A stretch of DNA of 64,000 nucleotides from Shinella sp. H4-D48 (GTDB taxonomy: Bacteria; Pseudomonadota; Alphaproteobacteria; Rhizobiales; Rhizobiaceae), in assembly GCF_022637395.1 (NCBI RefSeq), contig NZ_CP093338.1, positions 620,001-684,000 of the forward strand, in the 5' to 3' direction. The position numbers were made by a program, and so were the translations under genes. Below are positions 43,995-53,428 of this stretch, piece after piece (position 1 is the stretch's first letter; every line of letters begins with the position of its first letter). The notes below the pieces were generated by a model that did no database searches, was not told where the DNA came from, and worked only from the letters and a program-made list of their open reading frames with translations.

Positions 43995-44393
43995 ATGCAA
44001 ATTCGCATGCTTTTTACGTCTTTGGCGTTAACAGCCTTATGCTTCCCGACCTTGGCTTTCGCGCTCGACAAGCCAAAAGGGGAAGTCATTTTGACGATAT
44101 CTGCTGCCCACCTGGACCATCCCAACATAGACGAGACGGCACAATTTGACCTTCCCATGCTCGAGGCTCTCACAAGCCGCACAGGGGAGATGGAAACACC
44201 CTGGACCGAAGGCAAAGTAAAGTTCTCCGGGCCGCTCCTCAGAGCCGTCCTGGAGGCGGCTGGCGCTCATGGCACGACAATGAAAATCATTGCCTTGAAT
44301 GATTACTCGGCCGAAGTTCCGGTCGAAGATGCTGCAAAGCTCGACACCATCCCGCGCAATCAGTTCACTTGCTTACGAGTACTACCACGATAA
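43995..44393 (+). pseudogene. Molybdopterin-oxidoreductase-like small secreted protein, C-terminus lost
   Basis: A 132-codon frame with a Sec signal peptide (cleavage after AFA near residue 23). The body resembles small periplasmic proteins with a molybdopterin-binding-type fold (DLPMLEALTSRTGEMETPWT, then KFSGPLLRAVLEAAGAHG and IIALNDYSAEVPVEDA). Family members run about 30 residues further, with a conserved block after the VPVED segment. Here the sequence degenerates after DAAKLDTI and stops at 44391-44393, so I treat it as truncated. The ATG at 43995 has GGAG six bases upstream. The chemoreceptor gene starts 51 bases later. Confidence 0.55.
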
Positions 44394-44444
44394 GAGACCG
44401 TGTGATCGTCTCTTCTACAGGATCGCCAGAGGAGAGATCTGAAA

Positions 44445-46241
44445 ATGTTCGGCAGTTCTAAAATTACGCAAATGCAGACAAGGTCTTTGAACTCCATTAC
44501 TGCCAATATCATGATCGCCGACGCCGATCTGAACATCCGATATATGAATGAGGCCGTCACTGCGCTGCTCAAAGAAGCCGAATCTGACCTGAAGAAGGAA
44601 TTGCCGCGGTTTGTCTTTGACAAACTTGTAGGAAGCAACATCGACATTTTCCATAAGAATCCGTCCCATCAGCGAAACATGCTCGCGGCGCTGAAGACCC
44701 AGCACCGAGCCACGATCTGGATCGGCCACCGTGCCTTCGACCTGATTGTCACACCGCTGCTTGAAGGAAACAGGACGACGGGCTTCGTCGTGGAGTGGGC
44801 AAACGCGAAAGAACGGTTGCAGAATATCGATTTCGCAGGCCAGATGGTGGCGATCAGCCGTGTTCAAGGGATCATCGAGTTTACCATCGACGGTGAAATC
44901 CTGACCGCGAACGATAACTTCCTGAGAGCGATCGGCTATCGTCTGGACGAGATCAAGGGTCGTAGCCACAGCATGCTGGTTGATCCGGAATACGCCCGAA
45001 CACCGGCTTACAAGGAATTTTGGGACGCGCTGCGCCGTGGGGAGTTTCAGGCTGCCGAATTTACCCGCTATGGCAAGAACGGTAAACTTGTCGTCATCAA
45101 CGCATCGTATAATCCAATCTTGGATTCCAAGGGCAAAGTCACCAAGGTCGTGAAATTCGCGACCGACGTGACAGAGCGAGTGCATGCGGTGAAGACCATC
45201 GGCGCAGCGCTGACCAAGCTTGCACAGGGAGATCTCTCATTCAGCATCGAACATCCGTTTGCGCCCGATTTCGAGGGGCTGAGGAACACGATGAACGAGG
45301 CGCTCAGCCAGATGCGGAACACCCTTGGCGATGTCGCGCATGCGACCGATCAGATTGATACTGGCACGCGCGAAATCAGCCAAAGTGCGGAAGACCTTTC
45401 CAAGCGGACCGAACAGCAAGCCGCGTCACTTGAAGAGACCGCCGCAGCACTTGATGAGATCACAGTCAATGTGAGCAACGCCGCAAAGCGCGCCGACGAA
45501 GCCCGTCATGCTGCTGCAACGGCGAGTGAAAATGCAGCACGCTCCGGGAACGTTGTTGCCGACGCGGTGGGCGCGATGTCGCGGATCGAAAGTTCGTCCA
45601 ACCAGATCTCCAACATCATCGGTGTTATCGACGAAATTGCCTTTCAGACGAACCTTCTCGCGCTGAACGCCGGGGTCGAGGCTGCACGTGCCGGCGAAGC
45701 CGGAAAGGGGTTCGCTGTAGTGGCGCAGGAGGTGCGCGAACTTGCGCAACGCTCTGCTCAGGCTGCAAAGGAAATCAAGGGGCTGATCCGTAACTCCTCG
45801 GAGGAGGTCAGCACCGGCGTCAGGCTCGTCAGCGAAACTGGCGAAGCTCTGCGTACAATCCAGCAGAACATTGTGGCGGTTAATGACCACATGGAGGCGA
45901 TCACCAGTTCGGCCAAGGAACAGGCGACTGGACTGTCGGAAGTCAATTCCGCGGTCAATCAAATGGATCAGGTCACGCAGCGCAATGCCGCCATGGTCGA
46001 AGAAACCAACGCTGCCAGTGCAACGCTTGCTCAGGAGACAGCGCGTCTGCGGGAACTAATCGAAGGCTTCCAGCTCGGTGGGGTTTCAGGCAGGCCTTCG
46101 CTGGACAAAACATCAAGCCGCAGACCTGAGATTGCCAAGCCGGCTCATCGACCTGTTCCCTCGCCGGCAAGGCAGATGCTCTCCAAGATATCTGGGAAAG
46201 TCGGGAACGGAGTTGCAGCCGAAAGCTGGGAAGAGTTCTAA
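44445..46241 (+). CDS. Soluble PAS-domain methyl-accepting chemotaxis protein with SWEEF tether
   Basis: A 598-residue chemoreceptor with no membrane segment. Two PAS-type domains are visible: [20 protein letters not shown] at about 16-35, and [20 protein letters not shown] followed by [20 protein letters not shown] at about 145-185. A short HAMP-like linker ([13 protein letters not shown]) and the signalling hairpin follow, with tip [20 protein letters not shown]. It ends in SWEEF, the same tether type as the receptor at 29606. PAS domains of this kind sense redox, oxygen or small metabolites in the cytoplasm. The last base of its stop codon directly abuts the left end of an IS6 remnant. Confidence 0.93.
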   Translation: MFGSSKITQMQTRSLNSITANIMIADADLNIRYMNEAVTALLKEAESDLKKELPRFVFDKLVGSNIDIFHKNPSHQRNMLAALKTQHRATIWIGHRAFDLIVTPLLEGNRTTGFVVEWANAKERLQNIDFAGQMVAISRVQGIIEFTIDGEILTANDNFLRAIGYRLDEIKGRSHSMLVDPEYARTPAYKEFWDALRRGEFQAAEFTRYGKNGKLVVINASYNPILDSKGKVTKVVKFATDVTERVHAVKTIGAALTKLAQGDLSFSIEHPFAPDFEGLRNTMNEALSQMRNTLGDVAHATDQIDTGTREISQSAEDLSKRTEQQAASLEETAAALDEITVNVSNAAKRADEARHAAATASENAARSGNVVADAVGAMSRIESSSNQISNIIGVIDEIAFQTNLLALNAGVEAARAGEAGKGFAVVAQEVRELAQRSAQAAKEIKGLIRNSSEEVSTGVRLVSETGEALRTIQQNIVAVNDHMEAITSSAKEQATGLSEVNSAVNQMDQVTQRNAAMVEETNAASATLAQETARLRELIEGFQLGGVSGRPSLDKTSSRRPEIAKPAHRPVPSPARQMLSKISGKVGNGVAAESWEEF

Positions 46242-46697
46242 GGGGCCTGTCGCAAATTTTCTTGATTAAAGGCGTGTTGACCATCAGCTGAGACATTCTC
46301 GCCCCAATGTGGCGGATCGTAGCCATGATTTTCAATGCCATTGCCGAAAAGCCGAAGCGCCAGTCGACGGACGACTTCAAAGGGCGGCATTTCGAGGCAC
46401 GGCTCCATTGTTCGGGCCGTTGCCTGGTACTTGCGCCCTTCGCTGAGCTATCGCGTTTTGGAGGAGATATTCCGAGAGCGCGGCTTCGAAGTGGATCACT
46501 GCGCGATCGACCGCTGAGTCCTTGCCTACGCGCCGATGATCGAGAAGCGGCTGCGGAAGGGTTTTGGCTTCACTGGCGATTGGACCGTCAACGAACGACC
46601 TGTTCGCGTGGCTCGTCGGCCTTCCAAAAGTTAACAAAGCATAAACGCAGGGTGTACTTCGCTCCAATGCGTCCCATCACCAGCTTCGCGACACGCC
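46242..46697 (+). mobile_element. IS6-family insertion sequence, internally deleted
   Basis: The left end GGGGCCTGTCGCAAATTTTC (46242-46261) has the IS6-type GGxCTGTCGCAAA terminal repeat. A degenerate right end is at 46684-46697 (reverse complement GGCGTGTCGCGAAG, 11 of 14 matches to GGCCTGTCGCAAAT). Between them is only a shortened transposase. Full IS6 elements are usually near 0.8-0.9 kb; this one is about 456 bases. It begins at the base after the chemoreceptor stop. The right border is less certain than the left. Confidence 0.7.
46325..46644 (+). pseudogene. IS6-family transposase with internal deletion, stop and frameshifts
   Basis: The N-terminal IS6 signature is visible across two frames (DFKGRHFE, then IVRAVAWYLRPSLSYRVLEE and IFRERGFEVDHCAID). 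A TGA replaces the usual Trp in the INRW motif at 46516-46518. After YAPMIEKRLRK the sequence jumps to the extreme C-terminus (GFGFTGDWTVN, then in another frame NDLFAWLVGLPKVNKA and TAA at 46642-46644). The catalytic DDE core, roughly 130 residues, is gone, so it cannot transpose by itself. Confidence 0.8.
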
Positions 46698-46720
46698 TTA
46701 TCGCACCTGTTGAAGTCGGA

Positions 46721-47599
46721 TCAGATTGCCTTGACCAACCAATCCGCAAACATGCGCGATTTGGCGGTGGCCTTGGCATGGATTCTCAAATGGAACGGCA
46801 CGGGTGAGGAAACCGATTGTGGCACCAGCGCAATAAGCCGCCCCGCCGCCATCACGCTGCTCACCAGCCCGTCCCAGCCCAACACGGCGCCGACGTCGTC
46901 CTGGGCTGCTTGTAACGCGATCATATAGTTGTTCACGAAAAAGCCCCGCCCTTTCGGCGCCGCATGTCCGAGCGCCTCGAACCAGTCGGTCCAGGTCGTC
47001 CAGCCGTTCTCCTCGTTGTTCATATGGATGAGCGGCACTTTGCGAAGGTCCGCAATGCTCGAAACACCGTGCTGCGCGGCGAAAGCAGCGGTCCCCAGCG
47101 CTACAATACGGTCCTGAAAAAGAAGGCGGTGCTCCACGCCGCTCTCGTCGGGATCGCCATAGTGGATGCTGAGATCGCAGTGCCCGCTGGTGCTAGGAAC
47201 ATCACTCGTAACCTGGGAGACACTCACGGATGGATGGATTTTCCAGAACGCCGAGATTTTGGGCATGAGCCACAAGGAGCTTATCGCCGTGGTCGTACGG
47301 ATTGTCACGTCGACCGTCTCATGCCGGTCGCGGATCTGTGTCACCGCCTCCGATATTCCCTCGAAACCACGACGGATCGAAAGAAACAGGAAAGCGCCCT
47401 TTTCCGTCAGTTCGACACCGCGGCTGCGCCGAACGAACAGGCTGCACCCGAGATCCAGTTCAAGTGCCTTTATTTGATGGCTGACCGCCGCCGGCGTTAC
47501 GCTCATCTCCTGCGCGGCATCCTTGAAACTTGCCTTGCGAGCAGCGGCTTCGAAACAGGACAGAGCCGTCAGGGACGGAAGATCGTAAGGACGGCGCAT
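46721..47599 (-). CDS. LysR-family transcriptional regulator (GcvA-like)
   Basis: A 292-residue LysR-type regulator. The N-terminal helix-turn-helix spans about residues 8-66 (LPSLTALSCFEAAARKASFK, then DAAQEMSVTPAAVSHQIKAL). An effector domain with TIRTTTAISSLWLMPKISAF follows. The opening LPSLTALSCFEAAAR resembles the GcvA subgroup. It is divergent from the enolase-superfamily gene at 47792 with about 190 bases between them, so it most likely regulates that gene in response to its substrate. The IS6 remnant lies just beyond its 3' end. Confidence 0.9.
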   Translation of the reverse strand: MRRPYDLPSLTALSCFEAAARKASFKDAAQEMSVTPAAVSHQIKALELDLGCSLFVRRSRGVELTEKGAFLFLSIRRGFEGISEAVTQIRDRHETVDVTIRTTTAISSLWLMPKISAFWKIHPSVSVSQVTSDVPSTSGHCDLSIHYGDPDESGVEHRLLFQDRIVALGTAAFAAQHGVSSIADLRKVPLIHMNNEENGWTTWTDWFEALGHAAPKGRGFFVNNYMIALQAAQDDVGAVLGWDGLVSSVMAAGRLIALVPQSVSSPVPFHLRIHAKATAKSRMFADWLVKAI

Positions 47600-47610
47600 C
47601 GATCACCTTA

Positions 47611-47621
47611 TCAGTCACTGA
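47611..47621. promoter_or_regulatory. Small palindrome TCAGT-C-ACTGA upstream of the LysR gene
   Basis: A perfect 5-1-5 palindrome 11 bases before the LysR start and about 170 bases before the divergent dehydratase gene. LysR sites are short dyads in such gaps, so it is a candidate, without further support. Confidence 0.25.
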
Positions 47622-47791
47622 CATTAATCCATCTAATCTCACTTCAAAAAAAGTGCTGTTGTCAATTGGTCTTACCATGATGACACTCTCGGCGAGTTGA
47701 ACCATTCGAATGCTCGCCCTCCAAGAGGTCTGTTCAGATTTCTTCCCAACCTGGCCGTTTTGTCGACCATGGCCACTTTCTTGAGGCTTCC

Positions 47792-48898
47792 ATGAAGATC
47801 ACGGAAATCCATATTTATTCGCATGCCCTGCCTGTCGTGAACGGCCCCTATACGATAGCCAGCAGTAAAGTGTTTTCGCTCGATACCACACTGGTCAAGA
47901 TCGTCACCGACAACGGCCTTGTGGGTTGGGGCGAGACCTGTCCCGTCGGCCCCACGTACCAGCCGCACCATGCTGAAGGTGCCAGATCGGCACTGGCGGT
48001 GGTCGCTCAGGGTCTCATTGGCGCGAACCCGCTTCAGCCCGTCGTGCTCCGCCGCACCATGGACGGCCTTCTGAACGGCCATCAGTATGCGAAAGCCGCC
48101 ATCGATATCGCCGCCTACGACCTCATGGGCAAGCATTTCGGCATGCGCGTAGCTGATCTTCTGGGTGGCGTTGTAACCGAGCGGGTGCCCTCCTACTACG
48201 CCTCCGGTGTCGGTGAACCAGATGACATTGCGCGCATTGCCGCAGAGCGTGCGGCAGAAGGCTATCCGCGCATGCAAATCAAAGTAGGCGGCCGACCAGT
48301 TGAGATCGACATCGCGGTCGTGCGGAAGGTCTGGGAACGTGTGGGGAGCAGAATGCGCCTCGCCGTCGATGGCAATCGATCGCTAACAACGCGTGATACG
48401 CTGCGTCTCAGCCGCGAATGCCCTGACATCCCATTCATCCTGGAACAACCCTGCAACACGCTCGAGGAAATCAAAGCTATTCGCGGACAGCTTCACCACG
48501 GCGTCTATCTCGACGAGAACGGAACCGATCTCTCGACCGTAATCCGCGCTGTCGGCGAGGGCCTTTGCGACGGTTTCGGTATGAAGGTCACCCGCATCGG
48601 CGGTCTGCAACAGATGGCGGCTTTTCGCGATGTCTGCGAGGCCCGCTCGATGCCCCACACGTGCGACGACGCATGGGGTGGCGACATCATCGCTGCCGCC
48701 TGCACCCACATTGGCGCAACGGTCCTGCCGCGCCTCAACGAAGGTGTATGGCTGGCTCAGCCCTATATCGAAGGTCATTACGACCCTGAAAACAGCGTGG
48801 CCATTGGGGGCGGCTATATAGAGCTTCCGATTGGACCGGGCCTGGGCGTGGTACCCGATGAATCGCTTTTTGGAAGTCCTGTCAGTTCCTACGGATGA
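47792..48898 (+). CDS. Enolase-superfamily dehydratase, probable cis-3-hydroxy-L-proline dehydratase
   Basis: A 368-residue mandelate racemase/muconate lactonizing enzyme-family protein. The active-site set is complete: Lys164 in QIKVGG, metal ligands Asp193 (AVDGN), Glu218 (LEQPC) and Asp241 (DENG), and Lys265 in MKVTRIGG, the MLE-type arrangement with two lysines. The N-terminal stretch [20 protein letters not shown] and [13 protein letters not shown] match what I recall of cis-3-hydroxy-L-proline dehydratases, which form pyrroline-2-carboxylate. No partner pyrroline-2-carboxylate reductase gene is nearby. The LysR gene upstream is divergent. The superfamily is certain; the substrate is probable. 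Confidence 0.8.
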   Translation: MKITEIHIYSHALPVVNGPYTIASSKVFSLDTTLVKIVTDNGLVGWGETCPVGPTYQPHHAEGARSALAVVAQGLIGANPLQPVVLRRTMDGLLNGHQYAKAAIDIAAYDLMGKHFGMRVADLLGGVVTERVPSYYASGVGEPDDIARIAAERAAEGYPRMQIKVGGRPVEIDIAVVRKVWERVGSRMRLAVDGNRSLTTRDTLRLSRECPDIPFILEQPCNTLEEIKAIRGQLHHGVYLDENGTDLSTVIRAVGEGLCDGFGMKVTRIGGLQQMAAFRDVCEARSMPHTCDDAWGGDIIAAACTHIGATVLPRLNEGVWLAQPYIEGHYDPENSVAIGGGYIELPIGPGLGVVPDESLFGSPVSSYG

Positions 48899-49360
48899 TT
48901 TTTGTGAGAATGAATAAGCAGTTCCTTGGCTAGAGGGGATTGCAGTTGGATAAGATAAAGGGGCTCTTGATGGGTGTCGAGCCGCTGGTCTGGCGCCACT
49001 ATGACTAAGCTCGCGGAGTGGATCCCGCTAGTCACCGAACTCGCTCAGGTTGCCCGATCCGCTTCCACAATCCGTAGATCACGAGCAGTCGCCGGCGCTG
49101 GCCGCCTGGCCAGGCGAGACGGAGGCGCATGAGATGAGATCATGCATCGGGGCACCGCATGGGCGGCATTGCCCGGCTCCGTCTGGCGGCGGGCGGCGGC
49201 AAGACGATACCGATATCCCGGCGATGGGGGCTCGAATGTGATATCCCGATCGCCAAGATGGATCGCCCCCGAGGTCGGCTGCACGCGAGGCGAACGGCAG
49301 GCATCACATGGCCAGCGTGAACGGAAGATCGTTTTTGAAGATCAGCCGCTCAGCCGTTTT
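48899..49360. other. Gap with a possible ABC-ATPase remnant
   Basis: About 460 bases between the dehydratase and the next minus-strand gene. The only recognisable trace is the short minus-strand fragment at 49045-49284, listed separately. Confidence 0.45.
49045..49284 (-). pseudogene. Possible remnant of a LivG/UrtD-type ABC ATPase
   Basis: The minus frame opens with MQPTSGAIHLGDRDITFEPP, which resembles the segment after Walker A in branched-chain amino-acid-type ATPases (PTSGxIxxxGxDITxLPP). The rest of the 79 codons shows no ATPase motif. The match is about 20 residues, so the call is tentative. Confidence 0.3.
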
Positions 49361-49765
49361 TCAGGCCGTTGCACGCCCGGAACGCTCCGACATCAGTTTC
49401 CCGGCGATTGCCATAGCCTCTTCGCGAGAGGAAGCGAGCTTCAACGGGTAACCCCAGAACTTGGCGAAGGCGATGCCGAAGGGCTTGAATGCCAGACGCT
49501 TGGCGGCGCTCGGTTCGATCACGATCATCGCCAGCACCAGCGTTCGAAGTTCGGCCTTATGCTTCTTCATCCAAAGCGACGTGCGCTTCTTTTCTTCCTG
49601 GCTGTGCTGGTGCTCTTCGGTCGGCGCTGAATCCGTCAGGAGCACGAAAGGTGTGCCGCGTTTCAGATTGGCTTCCAGCGCCTCGAAATCCTCATCGTGA
49701 TCGTGGTCCGGGCCCTCGTCATACGTCATCCAGACGAAGGGGAAGTTGGTGCTGTCCAAAGGCAT
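49361..49765 (-). CDS. Hypothetical protein, 134 residues
   Basis: I do not recognise the family. The protein is soluble, with an acidic His/Asp stretch EGPDHDHDEDFEALEANL near the N-terminus, the strand-like TPFVLLTDSAPTEEHQHSQE, and a helical second half (KKHKAELRTLVLAMIVIEPS). Alternating strand and helix with a LVLAMIVIEPS core is compatible with a small STAS-like or similar fold, which is only an impression. An AAGGA site lies nine bases before the ATG. It follows the membrane-protein gene at 49796 by 30 bases on the same strand, so the two may form an operon. Confidence 0.6.
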   Translation of the reverse strand: MPLDSTNFPFVWMTYDEGPDHDHDEDFEALEANLKRGTPFVLLTDSAPTEEHQHSQEEKKRTSLWMKKHKAELRTLVLAMIVIEPSAAKRLAFKPFGIAFAKFWGYPLKLASSREEAMAIAGKLMSERSGRATA

Positions 49766-49795
49766 ATGTTGTTTCCTTGCCGAGATGAATGGGGT

Positions 49796-50194
49796 TCAAT
49801 TCGAGCGGATGTGTTGCCACGACATGATCACCGCGACCGCACCCGGGAGCGTTACGGCCAGCAGCTCCAGGCCAACGAGGTGGCCGCCGTCGCGCAAGCC
49901 ATCCCAGACGCCGCCAAGCGTGCTCATGGCGAAAAGCAGACCGCCGATGACGAGCATTGCCCAGTCGGTCGCGCGCCTTGCGGCAAGCGCCAGCAATGGC
50001 GGGATGACCCAGGCACCGTAAACGATGGAGATTGCCCACAATTCAGCTGGGCCGAATGTAATGGCCTGCATTGTCCCGCCGCTTCTGACGTAATCGTTCA
50101 GAAAAGAGAAACACTGGATTGTGACAAAGATCGCGGCTCCGACCGCCGGGACCAGCCAAACAATTGCAAGGCCAACTGGCTTCTTTTCGCTCAC
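49796..50194 (-). CDS. Hypothetical membrane protein with four helices
   Basis: A 132-residue protein with four hydrophobic helices at about 9-28, 48-70, 76-92 and 104-124, and a short charged N-terminus (SEKKP). No family is recognised. The start is a GTG at 50194 with AGGAG eight bases upstream. It precedes the hypothetical gene at 49361 in the same direction with a 30-base gap. Confidence 0.6.
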   Translation of the reverse strand: MSEKKPVGLAIVWLVPAVGAAIFVTIQCFSFLNDYVRSGGTMQAITFGPAELWAISIVYGAWVIPPLLALAARRATDWAMLVIGGLLFAMSTLGGVWDGLRDGGHLVGLELLAVTLPGAVAVIMSWQHIRSN

Positions 50195-50379
50195 TGCAAT
50201 ACTCCTACCTGAATTTTTTTGATTTGGCAGTCATGATCTGCCCACATGAAAAAGAGCGTGATCACACGCGCTGTATTTTCTTCTGTTTGAAAGCAATAAG
50301 TCAGTCCATAAGTGACGTCATTGCGCAATCGTGACATTGTATTGTTCGATCCCGCCGCAATGAAACGCGGACTCCGGTC

Positions 50380-51195
50380 TCACGAGGGGCGCTCTTCACC
50401 CAGACTGTAGGCCTGATGCATGAGGTAGCGCGCCGGAGGTTTTCCCAGGGTCTTTCGAAACATTGTCACGAAACTGCTCGCACTTTCATACCCGAGATCG
50501 ATCGCGACGTTCTGAACGGTTTCGCCGTCACCAAGTCGTTGAAGAGCAATGACAACATGCAGATGGCGTCGCCAGCGACCAAAGCTCATACCAGTTTCTA
50601 CGAGCAGTGACCGGCTTAAGGTGCGCTCACTCAATCCGATCCTTGCTGCCCATTGGGCGAGGGTCGCCTTGTCCATAGGATGTCTGAGAAGCAAATCTGC
50701 AAGCTGGCGAAGAGGAGCCGATTTCGGCATGGGAAACGTGAGTTTCACTTCCTGAGCCGCATCAATTTCATCCAGCAGGACCGCCAGGATGCGAAAATCC
50801 GCGTCGAAAAATGGCGCATCGACAGGCGACTGCGCGCATCTGAGAACCAGTTCCCTCAAGAGAGGAGAAACGGAAAGAGTTGCGCACGAATTTGGCTGCT
50901 TGGTGATCAATTCGGGTTCGATGAAAACCGCATAGCATTCGATGTTACCGGACAGACGCCCAGAATGAGCTTTCCCAGCGGGCATCCACAACGCAGAGTG
51001 GGGAGGAACGATCCAAACACCATCGTCTGCTTCGCACGTCACCATTCCGCGTAGATTCAGTAAAAGTGAAGCCTTTCTGTGCGCGTGTTTTCCCTTCTCC
51101 CAGTAGGATACCGCTCTTTTGGCACCAACGACGATGAGAGGTTTATCCACCGTATCAGGATCAAATCCGGTCTCGAATTCTTCCAAGATAGGCAT
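50380..51195 (-). CDS. AraC-family regulator next to a TonB receptor
   Basis: A 271-residue regulator. The N-terminal cupin-like sensing domain includes SYWEKGKHAHRKASLLLNLR and IVPPHSALWMPAGKAHSG. The C-terminal double helix-turn-helix has WAARIGLSERTLSRSLLVET followed by the second helix pair in VAIDLGYESASSFVTMFRKT and GKPPARYL. I chose the ATG at 51195, which has GAGAGG seven bases upstream; a frame open to 51246 adds residues outside the domain. It follows the TonB receptor gene on the same strand. AraC-type regulators of siderophore receptors (PchR/YbtA type) act this way, although this sensing domain is the generic cupin type. Confidence 0.88.
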   Translation of the reverse strand: MPILEEFETGFDPDTVDKPLIVVGAKRAVSYWEKGKHAHRKASLLLNLRGMVTCEADDGVWIVPPHSALWMPAGKAHSGRLSGNIECYAVFIEPELITKQPNSCATLSVSPLLRELVLRCAQSPVDAPFFDADFRILAVLLDEIDAAQEVKLTFPMPKSAPLRQLADLLLRHPMDKATLAQWAARIGLSERTLSRSLLVETGMSFGRWRRHLHVVIALQRLGDGETVQNVAIDLGYESASSFVTMFRKTLGKPPARYLMHQAYSLGEERPS

Positions 51196-51268
51196 TGAAA
51201 AACCTCTCATCTTCAGTCGGCATTGGCGAGACGTACATGCCATCAAAGCGCTGATATAGTGTGATCAG

Positions 51269-53428
51269 CTAAAAGGACTTTGAAATCCCGACCCCCAGGA
51301 CGCGGCCCTGGCTCACAGAAACAACCTGGCTTCCGAAATAACCGGCGGCGCCGAACGTTTCATAACGTTCGTCAAACAGGTTGCGTCCGAAACCATAGAT
51401 TTCAAAATCACCGCTCGCGTCTTTCCAGCCAACCCGTGCATTGACGATGCTATATGCATCAAGGTTGAATGTGGATTGTACATCAGCGGGGCGAGAGCTT
51501 CTGTACTGATAATCGATGGCGGCACTGAACGAGCCGGGCAGGCCTACCACTTCAGCATCCGTTTCATAAGCCAGGCCCGCCGAGACACTCCATTCTGGAA
51601 TATTGGGAACCCGGTTCCCTTCGAAAATCGAGCTCGCTCCGTCCGAGCCGAGCCGGGTATGTGTATAACCCACGCCCGCATTGAAGCTTAATTCGTCCGT
51701 AATTGCAGCACGCGCCTGCAGCTCGAACCCCGACGTCTCGTAACTCTGGAAAGTCGTGGCAAAACCTCCAAGGCGCGGATCATAATAGCTCAGGACACCG
51801 TTCTTAACGTCGTTATAAAAGATACTCCCGTCCAGTTCGAGACGGTCGTCGAAAAGCGCAACCTTGGTGCCAATCTCATAGGTCCAATTCTCGGCCGCCG
51901 GGTAAGCGTCGGCCACAATGCCATTGTTCGGATAGGAAAACAGCGGGTAGATTCTGGTCCCATGGCCCCGAGCGATGGAGACGTAGCTCTGTGCGGTGTC
52001 GTTCCATTTGTAAGCGAGCGCAGCGCGTCCCGTGAGATAGGTCCCATCCGCATCGCTGCCGCCCGTGAGGCCGGGCACCCCAAGATCGTTGGTCTGTTTG
52101 AGTTTAATGTCATCATGGCTCAGTCGCCCGCCAAATGACACTTCCCATTTCTCGCCAAGCGGGATGGAGGCGTCACCGAACAGGCCGAGATTCAAAGCTC
52201 GAAGATTCGTGTCCATGGTGACGAGACCGGAATAAGGAAATGGCGCGCATTGTGAAGCCTCGCAGCTATGGTCGAGATCCGAATAGTTAAGGCTCCCTCC
52301 CACGACCCACCTGATATCATCTCCTTCAAGGGAGTTAAGCCGGATCTCCTGACTGAAGATCTTTTCCTTGTCGACCCCGTGCCAGACATTGCTTCCTACC
52401 AACGGGAATGGCGACGGAATGAGGACATCATTTGCTTCGGTCCGGGCCGTCATCTTGTTATTCTGAAAGCCGGTGATGGACGTGAGGGAAAAGTCCTCGA
52501 ACTCGTGCTTGATAGTCAATCCCACATCCGCATGCGTCGTAACATAGTCAGGTTCTGTTACGACCCCACTGATCGGGAACCCAGGCGCTCCGCGCAAAAG
52601 CGAAAACGGGGCGTTTGAGTTGTCACGAAGATAGTTGCCCGTCAGTGTGACAGTCGTGTCATCGAAGCCATTGAATTGCAGCCCTCCGCGGAAGGCCCCG
52701 ATTTTTCTTGCGCCGAGATCGTCGGTGGACAGGCTGTCGATATCACCGTCGAAGCGGTTGAAACGAATTGCCATTCGCCCGTTCAGAGCATCTGGGATCA
52801 GGACGCCGCCGAGTGTGGCTTCGCCCATGGCGTAGCCATGTTCTCCATATTCCGTTGTGATTTTGGCCTCGTGTTCGCCGTCCGGCTGTTTGGTGGTCAC
52901 ATTGATTGCGCCGCCAAGCGCATTCGTGCCCCATAGCGTTCCCTGCGGCCCACGAAGAACTTCCACATGATCGATGTCGAAGAGCATATTCTGTGAACTC
53001 AACATGCTCTGGGGCATGCCATCAACCGTGAAGCCGATGGTGCCATCGGAGAAATTGTTCGGCACACCGAGAGAACTGATGCCGCGGATCGAAAAGAACT
53101 GTCTGCCTACGGATGCACTCTGCCACACAACGTTTGGAGACTTCGCCGCGATCGCTCCGCTTGGGTCGAGCGCATTGCTGTCGATGTCTTGGGATCGTAC
53201 CACGGTTATGCTTTGAGGTACGTCCTTTATCCGTTCTTCCGTTTTTCGGGCGGTTATGATGATCGGCTCAAGCACGGTAGATTCCTGTTCGGACGCTTCC
53301 TGAGCGTTTGCAGGCACACCCGCCGTGGCCACGATTGCAAGCATCGACACGCGAGCTAGGCATTTGAACTCATATTGCTTTTTAAAATTATTCTGCTTGA
53401 TTTTCTGGCCACCCAAATTGCCGCTCAT
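51269..53428 (-). CDS. TonB-dependent outer-membrane receptor
   Basis: A complete 719-residue receptor. An unusually long charged N-terminus precedes the signal peptide, which ends at VPANAQ. The TonB box-like PIIITARK is followed by the plug (DVPQSITVV, SIRGISSLG, VEVLRGPQGTLWGTNALGGA). The beta-barrel ends in the canonical NLFDERYET and a final Phe. Likely ligands are ferric siderophores, cobalamin or plant compounds. I chose the ATG at 53428 rather than 53455, as both precede the signal peptide and the shorter is more usual. The AraC gene lies 73 bases downstream. Confidence 0.92.
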   Translation of the reverse strand: MSGNLGGQKIKQNNFKKQYEFKCLARVSMLAIVATAGVPANAQEASEQESTVLEPIIITARKTEERIKDVPQSITVVRSQDIDSNALDPSGAIAAKSPNVVWQSASVGRQFFSIRGISSLGVPNNFSDGTIGFTVDGMPQSMLSSQNMLFDIDHVEVLRGPQGTLWGTNALGGAINVTTKQPDGEHEAKITTEYGEHGYAMGEATLGGVLIPDALNGRMAIRFNRFDGDIDSLSTDDLGARKIGAFRGGLQFNGFDDTTVTLTGNYLRDNSNAPFSLLRGAPGFPISGVVTEPDYVTTHADVGLTIKHEFEDFSLTSITGFQNNKMTARTEANDVLIPSPFPLVGSNVWHGVDKEKIFSQEIRLNSLEGDDIRWVVGGSLNYSDLDHSCEASQCAPFPYSGLVTMDTNLRALNLGLFGDASIPLGEKWEVSFGGRLSHDDIKLKQTNDLGVPGLTGGSDADGTYLTGRAALAYKWNDTAQSYVSIARGHGTRIYPLFSYPNNGIVADAYPAAENWTYEIGTKVALFDDRLELDGSIFYNDVKNGVLSYYDPRLGGFATTFQSYETSGFELQARAAITDELSFNAGVGYTHTRLGSDGASSIFEGNRVPNIPEWSVSAGLAYETDAEVVGLPGSFSAAIDYQYRSSRPADVQSTFNLDAYSIVNARVGWKDASGDFEIYGFGRNLFDERYETFGAAGYFGSQVVSVSQGRVLGVGISKSF

